Translations under genes and position numbers: made by a program
Assembly (NCBI GenBank): GCA_002381045.1
Contig: DFWT01000059.1
Location: forward strand, 1-14,283
DNA length: 14,283 nt
Direction of reading: 5' to 3'
Origin: Rhodoferax sp. UBA4127
Lineage (GTDB): Bacteria; Pseudomonadota; Gammaproteobacteria; Burkholderiales; Burkholderiaceae_C
Notes under the pieces: generated by a model
The model's database searches: none
Told to the model about the DNA's origin: nothing
What the model saw: the letters and a program-made list of their open reading frames with translations, nothing else
In this document: one piece after another, positions 6,980 to 14,283 of the stretch
Numbering within the stretch: the stretch's first letter is position 1
Layout of the letters: every line of letters begins with the position of its first letter

Positions 6980-9900
6980 ATGTGGATCACTAAAACCAGT
7001 ATCAACCAGCCGGTATTCGCCACCATGGTGATGTTGGCGCTCATGCTGCTTGGCATCATTTCTTACTCGCGCTTGGGTGTTGAGCAAATGCCCGACATCC
7101 AGGTGCCAGGTGTGTGGCTGCAGGTGCGTTACCCGGGGGCTTCCCCAGAGCAGGTGGAAGCTGATCTGGTCAAACCGATGGAAGAAGCGGTCAACACCAT
7201 CACCGGCATTCGCACCTTGTTCAGCAATTCATTTGAGGGTCGGGGTGAGTTGTGGGTCGAGTTTGACCTGAAGACTGACATGACCAAGGCGGTGCAGGAT
7301 GTGCGCGACAAAGTGGCGCAACTGCGTCCCTCCTTCCCTAAAGATGCCAAAGACCCGCTGATCGTTCGCGGCCAGTTTGACGGGGCCGAGCCTACTTCCA
7401 CTTATGCCATTCTGTCCAAGACACGCAGCCTGCGCGAACTGTCGACCCTGACGGATCAATTGATCGTCAAGCGCTTGCAGGGGGTGTCGGGCGTGGGCCA
7501 GGTCAATGTGGGCGGGTCCGTGCAGCGCCAGGTGCAGATCAAGCTCAAGCCTGAGCAAATGCTGGCCTACCAGATTGGCATTGACGAGGTGCTGGGCGCC
7601 ATTCGCGCCATTAACCAGGACATGCCGGCCGGCAACCTGCGTGCCGACGTTCAAGAGCAGTTGGTCCGGGTGGAGGGCAAGCTCAAAAGTGTGGAGGCCT
7701 TTGCCAAGATCATCGTGGCGCGCCGTGCCGGTGCGCCGGTGCTGCTGGAGCAGGTGGCCAGCGTGAGCGATGGCGAACGCGAAGAGCAGTCTGTGGGGCG
7801 CGTCAATGGCCAGCCGGCTTTGACCATTGGTGTTTTCAAAACGCAGGATGCCAACTTGGTGGAAGTGGGTGACGCCGTGACCAAAACCATGGAAGGGTTG
7901 CGCAAACAACTTCCCCCCGATGTGGAAATTCGCAGCATTTCAGAAAACGCAAGTTATGTCAAAACCTCGCTGAACAATGTCAAAGAAACCATCATTGAAG
8001 GCGGCCTGCTCACGGTACTGATCGTGTTTTTGTTTTTGCATTCCTGGCGCAGCACCATCATCACAGGTGTGACGCTACCGATCTCGGTGTTGTCCACCTT
8101 TATTGCCATGTACGCCTTTGGCTTCACCATCAACGCAGTGACACTGATGGCTTTGTCACTGTGTATTGGTTTGCTGATTGACGATGCGATTGTGGTGCGT
8201 GAAAACATCGTGCGCCATGTGGCGATGGGCAAAAGCCACCTGGATGCGGCACGCGATGGCACCGAGGAAATTGGTCTGGCGGTGTTGGCCACTACGTTGG
8301 CCATCTGCGCTGTGTTTATCCCGGTGGCTTTCATGAGCGGCATCATTGGCCGGATCTTTTTCCAGTTTGGCATCACTGTGACCGTGGCGGTGCTGGTTTC
8401 GCTGTTTGTCAGCTTCACGCTCGATCCGATGCTGTCCTCGGTGTGGAAAGATCCGGTGGGCACGCGGTTCTCCAAAGCGCCTTGGTTGGGTCGTTTGATG
8501 GAGCGCATTGAACACCGTGTGGATTGGCTGCATGCGGTGTATGCCCGCTTGCTCAAGCTCGCTTTGACGCGACGCAGAACGACCCTGGCCATTGCGGGCG
8601 GCATTTTTGTCGCCAGTCTGGGACTGGTGCCGTTGGTGGGTGGCGAGTTCATGCCGACCTCAGACCAGGGCGTTTTCTCCCTGAAAATCAAAACGCCAGT
8701 GGGGTCAAGCTTGACCTACACCGACGACAAGGTTCGCCAGGTGGAGGCTGTTGTTGGCCAGTTCAAAGAAGTTGAACTCATCAGTACCACCGTGGGTGGC
8801 AACAACCGCAACGAAGCCGAAATCATGGTCAAACTGACCGATGTCAAAACATCCCAGCGTCGCTCCCAAAAAGACATGGAGAAAGCGGTGCGAGACCGCC
8901 TAAAAAGTATTGCTGGTATCGAACTTTCAGTCGGGTTCAACAAGCCGATCTGGATCAACCTGATTGGTCCGGCCTCGGATGAGTTGCCCCAATTGCTTGA
9001 CACGGTAATGGCCAAGGTGGGCGCGGTCAAAGGGGTGGTGGACCTGGAGCACAGTTTGCAGGCGGCCAATCCGGCGGTCATCATCAAGGTGAACCAGGCG
9101 GTGGCCAGTGACCTGGGGCTTTCACTTGAGCGCATTGGTTCGGCCCTGCGCCCGTTTGTGAATGGGGACCAAGTCAGCACCTGGCTGGCACCCGACGGGC
9201 AGAACTATGAAGTCAACGTGCAACTGCCCCAATCGGGCCGTCAGCGCCTGATGGATCTGGGTGATTTGTTCATTGCCACCAGCCGGGTCGATGCCACCGG
9301 CGCGCCGGTGATGGTGCCTCTGCGCCAGGTGGTGAGTTTTGTGCCATCGACTAGCCCTCAAGTCATCAAACGACAGAACCTGGAGCGCCGCGTCGGCATT
9401 TATGCCAACGTGGAAGGGCGCCCCACGGGCGACGCGGCCAAAGAGGTGACCGCCGTTGTGAAGGCGATTGAGCTGCCGCCCGGCTACCGGTTTGACATCA
9501 AGGGTGAGGCCGAACAAAACGCCGAGGCCGGTGGTGCAGCTTTGGTGGCGTTGGGGCTGGCGGTGATCTTCATTTACTTCATTCTGGCCTCTCAATTTGC
9601 AAGCTTCTTGCAGCCAGTGGCCATCATGGCGTCGTTGCCGTTTACGCTGGTGGGGGTGATGGGCGCCTTGATCGTGACCGGCTCCACGCTCAATCTGTTT
9701 TCCATCATCGGCTTCATCATGTTGATGGGTCTGGTGGTGAAAAACGCGATTTTGCTGGTTGACTTTGCCAACCATTCCCAGCGTGCTGGCATGAACCAAT
9801 TTGATGCGGTTTTGAACGCCGGCCAGGTGCGTTTGCGGCCAATCATCATGACCACGCTGGCGATGATCTTTGGTATGTTGCCCATGGCAATAGGCATCGG

Positions 9901-10084
9901 GGAGGGCGCAGAATCACAGGCACCAATGGGGCGTGCGGTGATTGGCGGGCTTATCACCTCAACCCTGCTCACCTTGGTGGTGGTGCCGGTGCTCTACACC
10001 TACCTTGACAACCTGCCACGCTGGTGGAAGCGCAAGTTTGGAACGGCAGAACCAGTGGCAGAACCCTTGCTGAGCCAAGCCTGA
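6980..10084 (+). CDS. RND multidrug efflux permease (HAE1/AcrB type)
   Basis: A proton-driven inner-membrane pump that takes amphiphilic toxic compounds from the periplasm or membrane and exports them through a tripartite complex. Its 1034 residues match the AcrB family (about 1030-1050). TM1 is at about 10-30. The first porter loop follows, then a block of six helices starting near 335. TM7 is at about 535-553, followed by the second porter loop and a last helical block from about 850. The proton-relay pair D401-D402 (IGLLIDDAIVV) and K921 (LVVKNAILLVDFAN) align with AcrB D407/D408 and K940. This marks a drug-type rather than a metal-type pump. AGGAG at 6966-6970 gives a strong RBS nine bases before the ATG. 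No TolC-type channel gene follows, so an unlinked channel is probably shared. The substrate cannot be read from sequence. Confidence 0.95.
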   Translation: MWITKTSINQPVFATMVMLALMLLGIISYSRLGVEQMPDIQVPGVWLQVRYPGASPEQVEADLVKPMEEAVNTITGIRTLFSNSFEGRGELWVEFDLKTDMTKAVQDVRDKVAQLRPSFPKDAKDPLIVRGQFDGAEPTSTYAILSKTRSLRELSTLTDQLIVKRLQGVSGVGQVNVGGSVQRQVQIKLKPEQMLAYQIGIDEVLGAIRAINQDMPAGNLRADVQEQLVRVEGKLKSVEAFAKIIVARRAGAPVLLEQVASVSDGEREEQSVGRVNGQPALTIGVFKTQDANLVEVGDAVTKTMEGLRKQLPPDVEIRSISENASYVKTSLNNVKETIIEGGLLTVLIVFLFLHSWRSTIITGVTLPISVLSTFIAMYAFGFTINAVTLMALSLCIGLLIDDAIVVRENIVRHVAMGKSHLDAARDGTEEIGLAVLATTLAICAVFIPVAFMSGIIGRIFFQFGITVTVAVLVSLFVSFTLDPMLSSVWKDPVGTRFSKAPWLGRLMERIEHRVDWLHAVYARLLKLALTRRRTTLAIAGGIFVASLGLVPLVGGEFMPTSDQGVFSLKIKTPVGSSLTYTDDKVRQVEAVVGQFKEVELISTTVGGNNRNEAEIMVKLTDVKTSQRRSQKDMEKAVRDRLKSIAGIELSVGFNKPIWINLIGPASDELPQLLDTVMAKVGAVKGVVDLEHSLQAANPAVIIKVNQAVASDLGLSLERIGSALRPFVNGDQVSTWLAPDGQNYEVNVQLPQSGRQRLMDLGDLFIATSRVDATGAPVMVPLRQVVSFVPSTSPQVIKRQNLERRVGIYANVEGRPTGDAAKEVTAVVKAIELPPGYRFDIKGEAEQNAEAGGAALVALGLAVIFIYFILASQFASFLQPVAIMASLPFTLVGVMGALIVTGSTLNLFSIIGFIMLMGLVVKNAILLVDFANHSQRAGMNQFDAVLNAGQVRLRPIIMTTLAMIFGMLPMAIGIGEGAESQAPMGRAVIGGLITSTLLTLVVVPVLYTYLDNLPRWWKRKFGTAEPVAEPLLSQA

Positions 10085-10108
10085 TTTTTGGACGACGATC
10101 CGGAAATT

Positions 10109-10165
10109 GCTTTATATTTAATAGCTATTGATGCAATTGATACAAGGGCTAGAGTCTGATTTGTT
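10109..10165 (+). repeat. AAGGGCTAGA-type intergenic repeat, copy B
   Basis: The second copy of the element behind acs, again downstream of a plus-strand gene (24 bases after the RND stop) and in the same orientation. AAGGGCTAGA is at 10144-10153 and ATTTGTT at 10159-10165, with the same internal spacing as copy A. This copy also has internal symmetry: AATTGC (10105-10110) pairs with GCAATT (10133-10138), and the palindrome AATAGCTATT (10120-10129) lies between them. The element ends 13 bases before the acetyltransferase start codon. Confidence 0.7.
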
Positions 10166-10178
10166 ATAAACCTGCTTG

Positions 10179-10781
10179 ATGCCAGAAAAAGCTGAACCTG
10201 CGGTCTCATCGGCCTCCGCACCTCGCATACAGGCAGATTTGGCGTTGCGACTGTGCCCGCCGCTCGACACGGATCGGTTGGTGCTGGAGCCAATGGGCGA
10301 GCGGCATGCCGATGCCTTCTTTGAGCCCTTGCATGACGACGCGATTTACCAATGGATTTCCATGGACAAGCCCATCAGCCTGGAAAAGCTCCGTGGGCAA
10401 CTGGGGCGCAGCGAGGCCCGTGTGGCCCCTGACGGCCAAACCGCCTGGCCGACTTGGGCATTGCGCCGCAAATTGGATGGCGTGTACATTGGCCGTGTCG
10501 ACGCCGAAATCACCCTGGCTTTGGAAGCAAGCAACGTAGGCTACTTCCTTTTCCCCCCGCACTGGGGTCAAGGCTACGCCACCGAGGCTCTTCAGGTGGT
10601 TACGCAACATTTTCTCAGCTGCGGCGTGCATCGCCTTGTGGCCACCGTCACCGACGGCAACACCGCCTCAGAACGGGTCTTGCAAAAGGCCGGGTATGTC
10701 TTCACCCGGGTGCTGGTGGGCAACGACATCATCCGGGGTGTACCCATGGACGACCGAGAGTACGTGTGGGCCGTACGCTAA
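10179..10781 (+). CDS. GNAT-family N-acetyltransferase (RimJ/RimL type)
   Basis: It transfers an acetyl group from acetyl-CoA to an amine, often a protein N-terminus, a small amine or an antibiotic; the acceptor here is unknown. The protein has 200 residues. TDRLVLEPMGERHADAFF (from about 31) is the usual opening strand and helix of RimJ/RimL-like GNATs. The acetyl-CoA loop is WGQGYATEA (W129 to A137). The downstream conserved helix is NTASERVLQKAGY. The first 20 or so residues (MPEKAEPAVSSASAPRIQ) look disordered and are not part of the fold. The ATG at 10179 has no Shine-Dalgarno; the base run before it comes from the end of the repeat. A TTG directly before the ATG is an alternative. The gene could be read through from the RND operon 94 bases upstream. 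It converges on the M16 gene with only 26 bases between the stops. Confidence 0.85.
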   Translation: MPEKAEPAVSSASAPRIQADLALRLCPPLDTDRLVLEPMGERHADAFFEPLHDDAIYQWISMDKPISLEKLRGQLGRSEARVAPDGQTAWPTWALRRKLDGVYIGRVDAEITLALEASNVGYFLFPPHWGQGYATEALQVVTQHFLSCGVHRLVATVTDGNTASERVLQKAGYVFTRVLVGNDIIRGVPMDDREYVWAVR

Positions 10782-10807
10782 GCGGGCCAGTTTGGGGCTG
10801 CCGGCGG

Positions 10808-13567
10808 CTATTTCTTGATATCTGACAGGCTTCCCGCCGTCACCAGAATCATGTTTTGCGGGTGCAGGTAGGTTTTGATGGCGGCATTCACCTGCTGGGC
10901 AGTGAGCGTGCGAATCTTGCCTGGGTAGTCGTCTACCCAATCCAGCGGATAACCCCTGTTCATTGTTCTCAAAAAAGTGCCCGCCAATCCGTCACTGGTG
11001 GAAAGGCTCACTTGGAACGAGCCAATCAGGTTGGCTTTGCGCGCTTCGACCTCCTTGTCAGTCACGCCTTGCTGATGCCACAGGTCAAGCTGCCGACGGG
11101 TTGAGGCAATGCCTTTATCCAGCATGGCAGGAGCAAAACTTGCTGTGATCTTCCAATCACCTTCGTTGTATGAATCCGAGTCAAGCCCGGCATCGATGCC
11201 GTAGGTCAGACCTTCTTTGTCCCGCACAGTCGCCATCAGACGACCGGTAAAGCCACTGCCCAGAATGGCTGTACCCATTCGCAGGGCCTGGTAGTCAGGG
11301 TGCTGATGCTGAAGGCCACTGGCTTGGCCCAGCACCACAGAGATGCTGGTCTTGCCAGGCAAATCAACTTTTACCTGCTGGGGTGAGGTGGCTTTGTCGG
11401 CCTTTTTCAGGCGCACAGCGGCACTGCCACCGGCCCATCCGCCATACACCTGAGCAACGCTGTTTTGTAAGGCGGAGCTGTCGACATCACCCACAGCGAC
11501 CAGTTTCATATGGGTCGGGCCGTAATGCGCTTTGTGAAAGGCCTGCACCTCGTCCAGCGTGGCCGCGTCGATTGCGGCCAGCAATGACTCCGGATCGGGG
11601 TTGCGGTTGGGGTGCCCCGGCTGAAATGCCATACGACTGAATGCGTCTTCGGCACGAAAATCGGTGTCTTCCAACTGCCGCTTGACCGCCCCGCTGAATT
11701 GCTTCTTGGCTTTGGCAAGCTCCTGTGCAGAAAGTGCGGGTGTGCGCAGCTCCTCGGCCATCAGGCGCAGCACCAGGGGCAGGTCCTTCTTGAGGCATTT
11801 GGCGCTGATGCTGAGCATGTCAGTGCCGGCCGAGAATCCAATACTGGCGCCAACGGCTTCCAATTGTTGGGTAATGGCAAATTTGTCTTGCTGCTGGGTT
11901 CCCTGGTCCAGCAGCATGGCGGTCAGCGTGGCAATGGCTGGGTTGCTGGTGCCCAGCGCCGTGCCCGCGGGCAGGGAACCGCGCAGGGTGATCACGTCCT
12001 TGACCCCGGTGGAGTAGGCGACCAGGTCAATGCCCGCGACTTGCATGCGTTTGGCCTGGGGGGCCATCCGGGCAATCGAAAGAGCAGCCACACCACCGCC
12101 GTCTTGACCAGCGCTGGATTTCACAGCAAGGCCTTTAGGCATCATATTTGGGTCACGGTAAAAGTTCGGCTGGGCTTTGGCCGCGCGGGCAGGGGCCGCT
12201 CCCGCCGCGGACGTGCCACCGCTCACGGTAGGCACAAACCAGCCGGTGGTGCTCTGGTCTTCGTTGAAATAGCTGTTGGCCACTCGCTTGATGTCTTCAA
12301 CCGTGACCTTGCGGGTGGCATCTTCCAGACGGTAGTACAGTGACCAGTCACCGGCCGCAATACTTTCATTCAAGCGTCCAGCGACGGCGAAGGAGCCATC
12401 GCGGCCATAAGCAGCATCAGCCAGCATCTTGGCTACGGCTGCCTGCAATTCGCCTGCAGTGACACCTTCCTTCTTCACTCGTTCAATTTCCTGCAGGGCA
12501 ATTTTCTCGACGTCGTCGTGCTTGACACCAGGCGCCAAAGGCATAAATAAGATGTGCAGGCTTGGATCGTGGTTGTAGCCGGCATCACTGCTTACGCCGG
12601 TGCTCATGTTTTTATCTGTAATGGCTTTGTACATGCGGCTGTTTTTGCCGTCGGCCAGGATGGCGCTTAAAAGTGAAATTGCTGCGTAGTCCGGGTGCGT
12701 GGCCGCAGTGATCTTGTGGGCTATGGCCACCACGCCAAGTTCACCCGGGCGCTTGACCACCAGACGGCGCGGGCCGTCCTGCGGTGGCTCTTCGGTGTAC
12801 AGCACAGGAATTGGCTTGGGTGATTTTGGGTACACACCAAAGGACTTTTTGACCAACGCCAAGGCATTTTTCGGCTGGAAGTCACCGACGATGGTGACAG
12901 TGGCGTTGTTGGGCCAGTAGAAGGTGTCGTAAAATTCGCGCAGTTTCTCGATCTTGACTTTTTCAATATCGCTGCGGTGGCCAATGGTGCTGTGGTGGTA
13001 AGGGTGTGCCACATACGCGGTGTGGTAAATCTCTTTGTACAGCGCCATGAACGGCGAGTTTTCACCCTGTTCGTACTCGTTGCGCACCACCGTCATCTCG
13101 GGTTGTCGGTCTGAATCGAGCAGCTTAAGGTTGCGCATGCGGTCGGCTTCCATGTCGACCACTTCGGCCAAGTGCTCGCTGCCCAGGGTTTGGTAATAGT
13201 TGGTTCGGTCCAACCAGGTGCTGGCGTTGTAACGGGCACCGGTGCGTTCCAGCAATTGGTCCACGTTGTTGCCTTTGCTGCGATCCCGATTTTTTGTGCC
13301 CTTGAACATCATGTGTTCCAGGATGTGGGTCGCACCCGTGGTGCCGGTGACTTCATTGCGAGAACCCACCCGGTAGGTCACCATGAAGGTCAGTGTGGGG
13401 CTGGAATGTTCGGGCAGCAGCAAGACCTGCAACCCGTTGGATTTCAGCGTGTACTCGTCAATGTTGCCGACGGTTCTGACATGGGTGTAGCCGTCAGCGG
13501 CAACGGGTGCCGCATGCAAGTTGAGTGACACCATCAGTGGCATAGCCAGTGCAATGAAACGTTTCAA
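10808..13567 (-). CDS. Secreted fused M16 zinc metallopeptidase (pitrilysin/insulinase superfamily)
   Basis: A periplasmic zinc peptidase of 919 residues that should degrade peptides in a clam-shell chamber. Residues 1-19 form a signal peptide (MKRF start, cleavage after LHA). The N-terminal half carries the inverted zinc motif H81-I-L-E84-H85. A distal Glu in VRNEYEQGEN, probably E164, completes the site. An Ala-rich linker at about 447-465 joins it to a second M16 half. That half lacks HxxEH but keeps the R...Y pattern (RLMATVRDKEGLTYGID), as expected for the non-catalytic partner. Many bacteria encode the two halves as separate genes of about 450 residues; here they are one chain. The start is TTG at 13567 with GGGAG seven bases upstream. 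The next in-frame ATG (residue 9) would remove the basic start of the signal peptide. Its substrate is unknown. It is divergent from lgt. Confidence 0.93.
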   Translation of the reverse strand: MKRFIALAMPLMVSLNLHAAPVAADGYTHVRTVGNIDEYTLKSNGLQVLLLPEHSSPTLTFMVTYRVGSRNEVTGTTGATHILEHMMFKGTKNRDRSKGNNVDQLLERTGARYNASTWLDRTNYYQTLGSEHLAEVVDMEADRMRNLKLLDSDRQPEMTVVRNEYEQGENSPFMALYKEIYHTAYVAHPYHHSTIGHRSDIEKVKIEKLREFYDTFYWPNNATVTIVGDFQPKNALALVKKSFGVYPKSPKPIPVLYTEEPPQDGPRRLVVKRPGELGVVAIAHKITAATHPDYAAISLLSAILADGKNSRMYKAITDKNMSTGVSSDAGYNHDPSLHILFMPLAPGVKHDDVEKIALQEIERVKKEGVTAGELQAAVAKMLADAAYGRDGSFAVAGRLNESIAAGDWSLYYRLEDATRKVTVEDIKRVANSYFNEDQSTTGWFVPTVSGGTSAAGAAPARAAKAQPNFYRDPNMMPKGLAVKSSAGQDGGGVAALSIARMAPQAKRMQVAGIDLVAYSTGVKDVITLRGSLPAGTALGTSNPAIATLTAMLLDQGTQQQDKFAITQQLEAVGASIGFSAGTDMLSISAKCLKKDLPLVLRLMAEELRTPALSAQELAKAKKQFSGAVKRQLEDTDFRAEDAFSRMAFQPGHPNRNPDPESLLAAIDAATLDEVQAFHKAHYGPTHMKLVAVGDVDSSALQNSVAQVYGGWAGGSAAVRLKKADKATSPQQVKVDLPGKTSISVVLGQASGLQHQHPDYQALRMGTAILGSGFTGRLMATVRDKEGLTYGIDAGLDSDSYNEGDWKITASFAPAMLDKGIASTRRQLDLWHQQGVTDKEVEARKANLIGSFQVSLSTSDGLAGTFLRTMNRGYPLDWVDDYPGKIRTLTAQQVNAAIKTYLHPQNMILVTAGSLSDIKK

Positions 13568-13574
13568 GAATCCA

Positions 13575-13579
13575 CTCCC
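13575..13579 (-). promoter_or_regulatory. Ribosome binding site fixing the TTG start of the M16 gene
   Basis: On the minus strand GGGAG at 13579-13575 lies seven bases before TTG (13567-13565). The TTG start gives an intact signal peptide with Lys-Arg at positions 2-3, which the later ATG would lose. Confidence 0.6.
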
Positions 13580-13594
13580 AGACGTAAAGGCGCG

Positions 13595-13623
13595 ACGGTA
13601 GCACGAGCATGGTCACGTTGCAG
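13595..13623 (-). promoter_or_regulatory. Candidate promoter of the M16 gene
   Basis: On the minus strand CTGCAA (13623-13618) and TACCGT (13600-13595) are separated by exactly 17 bases, with TGC before the -10, an extended -10 pattern. Each hexamer matches the sigma70 consensus only about half, so this is tentative. It would give a leader of about 20 bases including the GGGAG site. Confidence 0.3.
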
Positions 13624-13702
13624 GGCGCGCCCGCCAAAGGCTGGCTCGCCAAGGGAAAAAGCTGTAAAAAAATTCCTCGGCGCTTGCGAGACAATCGCCC
13701 GC

Positions 13703-14283
13703 ATGCTGATTCACCCCCATATTGACCCTATCGCCCTGCAACTCGGACCCGTGGCGGTGCACTGGTACGGTTTGACCTATCTGGCTGCATTTGGCCTGTT
13801 CATGTGGCTGGGTGTGATGCGCTTGCGCCATGAACCCTATGCGTCGCTGAAGGGGACGCAAGCCTGGCGTCGCCAGGATGTGGAAGACATTCTGTTTGCT
13901 GGTGTGATGGGCGTAGTGCTGGGTGGACGCATCGGTTACTGCCTGTTTTACAAGCCAGGTTATTACGCCGCACACCCGCTCGAGGTGTTTGCGGTGTGGC
14001 AAGGCGGTATGAGCTTTCACGGTGGCATGCTTGGCGTGATCGCATCCATGATCTGGTTTTCGCGTTCCCGTGGTCGGCCCTTGTTGCAGGTGGCGGATTT
14101 TGTAGCCCCCTGTGTGCCCACTGGCCTGGCGGCGGGGCGGGTGGGTAATTTCATCAATGGCGAGTTGTGGGGGCGTTTGTCCAGCATGGATTTGCCCTGG
14201 GGCATGGTGTTCCGCGGCGCGGGGGATTTGCCACGCCACCCATCGCAGATTTACCAATTCCTGATGGAAGGCCTGTTGCTGTT
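13703..14283 (+). CDS. lgt: Prolipoprotein diacylglyceryl transferase (3' end outside window)
   Basis: Lgt moves a diacylglyceryl group from phosphatidylglycerol to the Cys of prolipoproteins in the inner membrane, the first step of lipoprotein maturation. The visible 193 residues begin MLIHPHIDPIALQLGPVAVH and WYGLTYLAAF, the usual Lgt start. WQGGMSFHGG holds H106, matching the essential E. coli H103. GRVGNFINGELWGR starts at G145 and holds R146, N149 and E154, the signature with the catalytic Arg and lipid-binding residues. Several hydrophobic segments fit the seven-helix fold. The last third, including the second essential Arg, lies beyond the window, so the gene is cut by the edge and not broken. 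No clear Shine-Dalgarno precedes the ATG. GACAAT at 13690-13695, eight bases from the ATG, could be a -10 box of a nearly leaderless transcript, but this is weak. Confidence 0.95.
   Translation, partial: MLIHPHIDPIALQLGPVAVHWYGLTYLAAFGLFMWLGVMRLRHEPYASLKGTQAWRRQDVEDILFAGVMGVVLGGRIGYCLFYKPGYYAAHPLEVFAVWQGGMSFHGGMLGVIASMIWFSRSRGRPLLQVADFVAPCVPTGLAAGRVGNFINGELWGRLSSMDLPWGMVFRGAGDLPRHPSQIYQFLMEGLLL

Noticed and set aside
7229..7909. A 226-codon open frame antisense to the RND permease gene, and similar long frames opposite acs, ilvD and the M16 gene
   Set aside because: They lie wholly inside well-recognised genes, have His-, Arg- or Ser-rich composition typical of antisense frames in GC-rich DNA, and show no known motif or RBS.
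10179..10781. The GNAT protein as the acetyltransferase that controls Acs by blocking K630
   Set aside because: Known Acs-modifying enzymes are either much larger (Pat type) or of other GNAT subgroups. The gene is over 7 kb from acs, and nothing in the sequence links them.
1..14283. CRISPR array, tRNA or rRNA genes, prophage, transposon or toxin-antitoxin pair
   Set aside because: Reading both strands gave no regular repeat-spacer series, no tRNA-like cloverleaf, no transposase or integrase motif and no small paired ORFs with an RBS.

Overview
The window looks like chromosomal DNA of a betaproteobacterium in Burkholderiales, most likely Comamonadaceae (Rhodoferax/Polaromonas/Limnohabitans type). 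This is an inference from three things: protein flavour (an E. coli-like IlvD, a small Trp-rich protein of a type I associate with this order, a short c551-type cytochrome), moderately GC-rich codon use, and two copies of an intergenic element with the core AAGGGCTAGA that I associate from memory with Comamonadaceae intergenic regions. No database was searched.

Layout from left to right. A YqhA/UPF0114-family membrane protein lies on the minus strand (65-667). Divergent from it is acs, acetyl-CoA synthetase, starting at a GTG (797-2794). Behind acs come the first AAGGGCTAGA repeat and a strong bidirectional terminator (2884-2909), which also closes a small periplasmic cytochrome c gene on the minus strand (2929-3231). 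A short Trp-rich membrane protein diverges from the cytochrome (3339-3584). ilvD (3731-5566) follows. Next is a two-gene RND efflux unit, an adaptor (5764-6960) and an inner-membrane pump (6980-10084), with no outer-membrane channel gene and no regulator beside it. The second AAGGGCTAGA repeat leads into a RimJ/RimL-type GNAT acetyltransferase (10179-10781). This gene converges on a large, secreted, fused M16 zinc peptidase on the minus strand (10808-13567), which starts at a TTG. Divergent from that is lgt, prolipoprotein diacylglyceryl transferase, cut by the window end (13703 onward).

The genes do not form a single pathway. acs feeds acetate into acetyl-CoA, ilvD serves branched-chain amino acid synthesis, the RND pair exports toxic compounds, and the cytochrome, M16 peptidase and Lgt act in or at the periplasm. 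Only the RND pair is clearly an operon (19 bases between the genes). I see no tRNA, rRNA, CRISPR array, transposase, phage gene or attachment site. No intergenic stretch exceeds 300 bases; the longest, 5567-5763, holds only weak candidate stem-loops.

I found no convincing new multi-gene system. The points most worth a second look are the paired intergenic repeats, a perfect 24-bp palindrome that exactly spells the haem-binding motif of the cytochrome gene, the position of the second repeat against the acetyltransferase start, the orphan RND pair, and the fused M16 peptidase with its TTG start.
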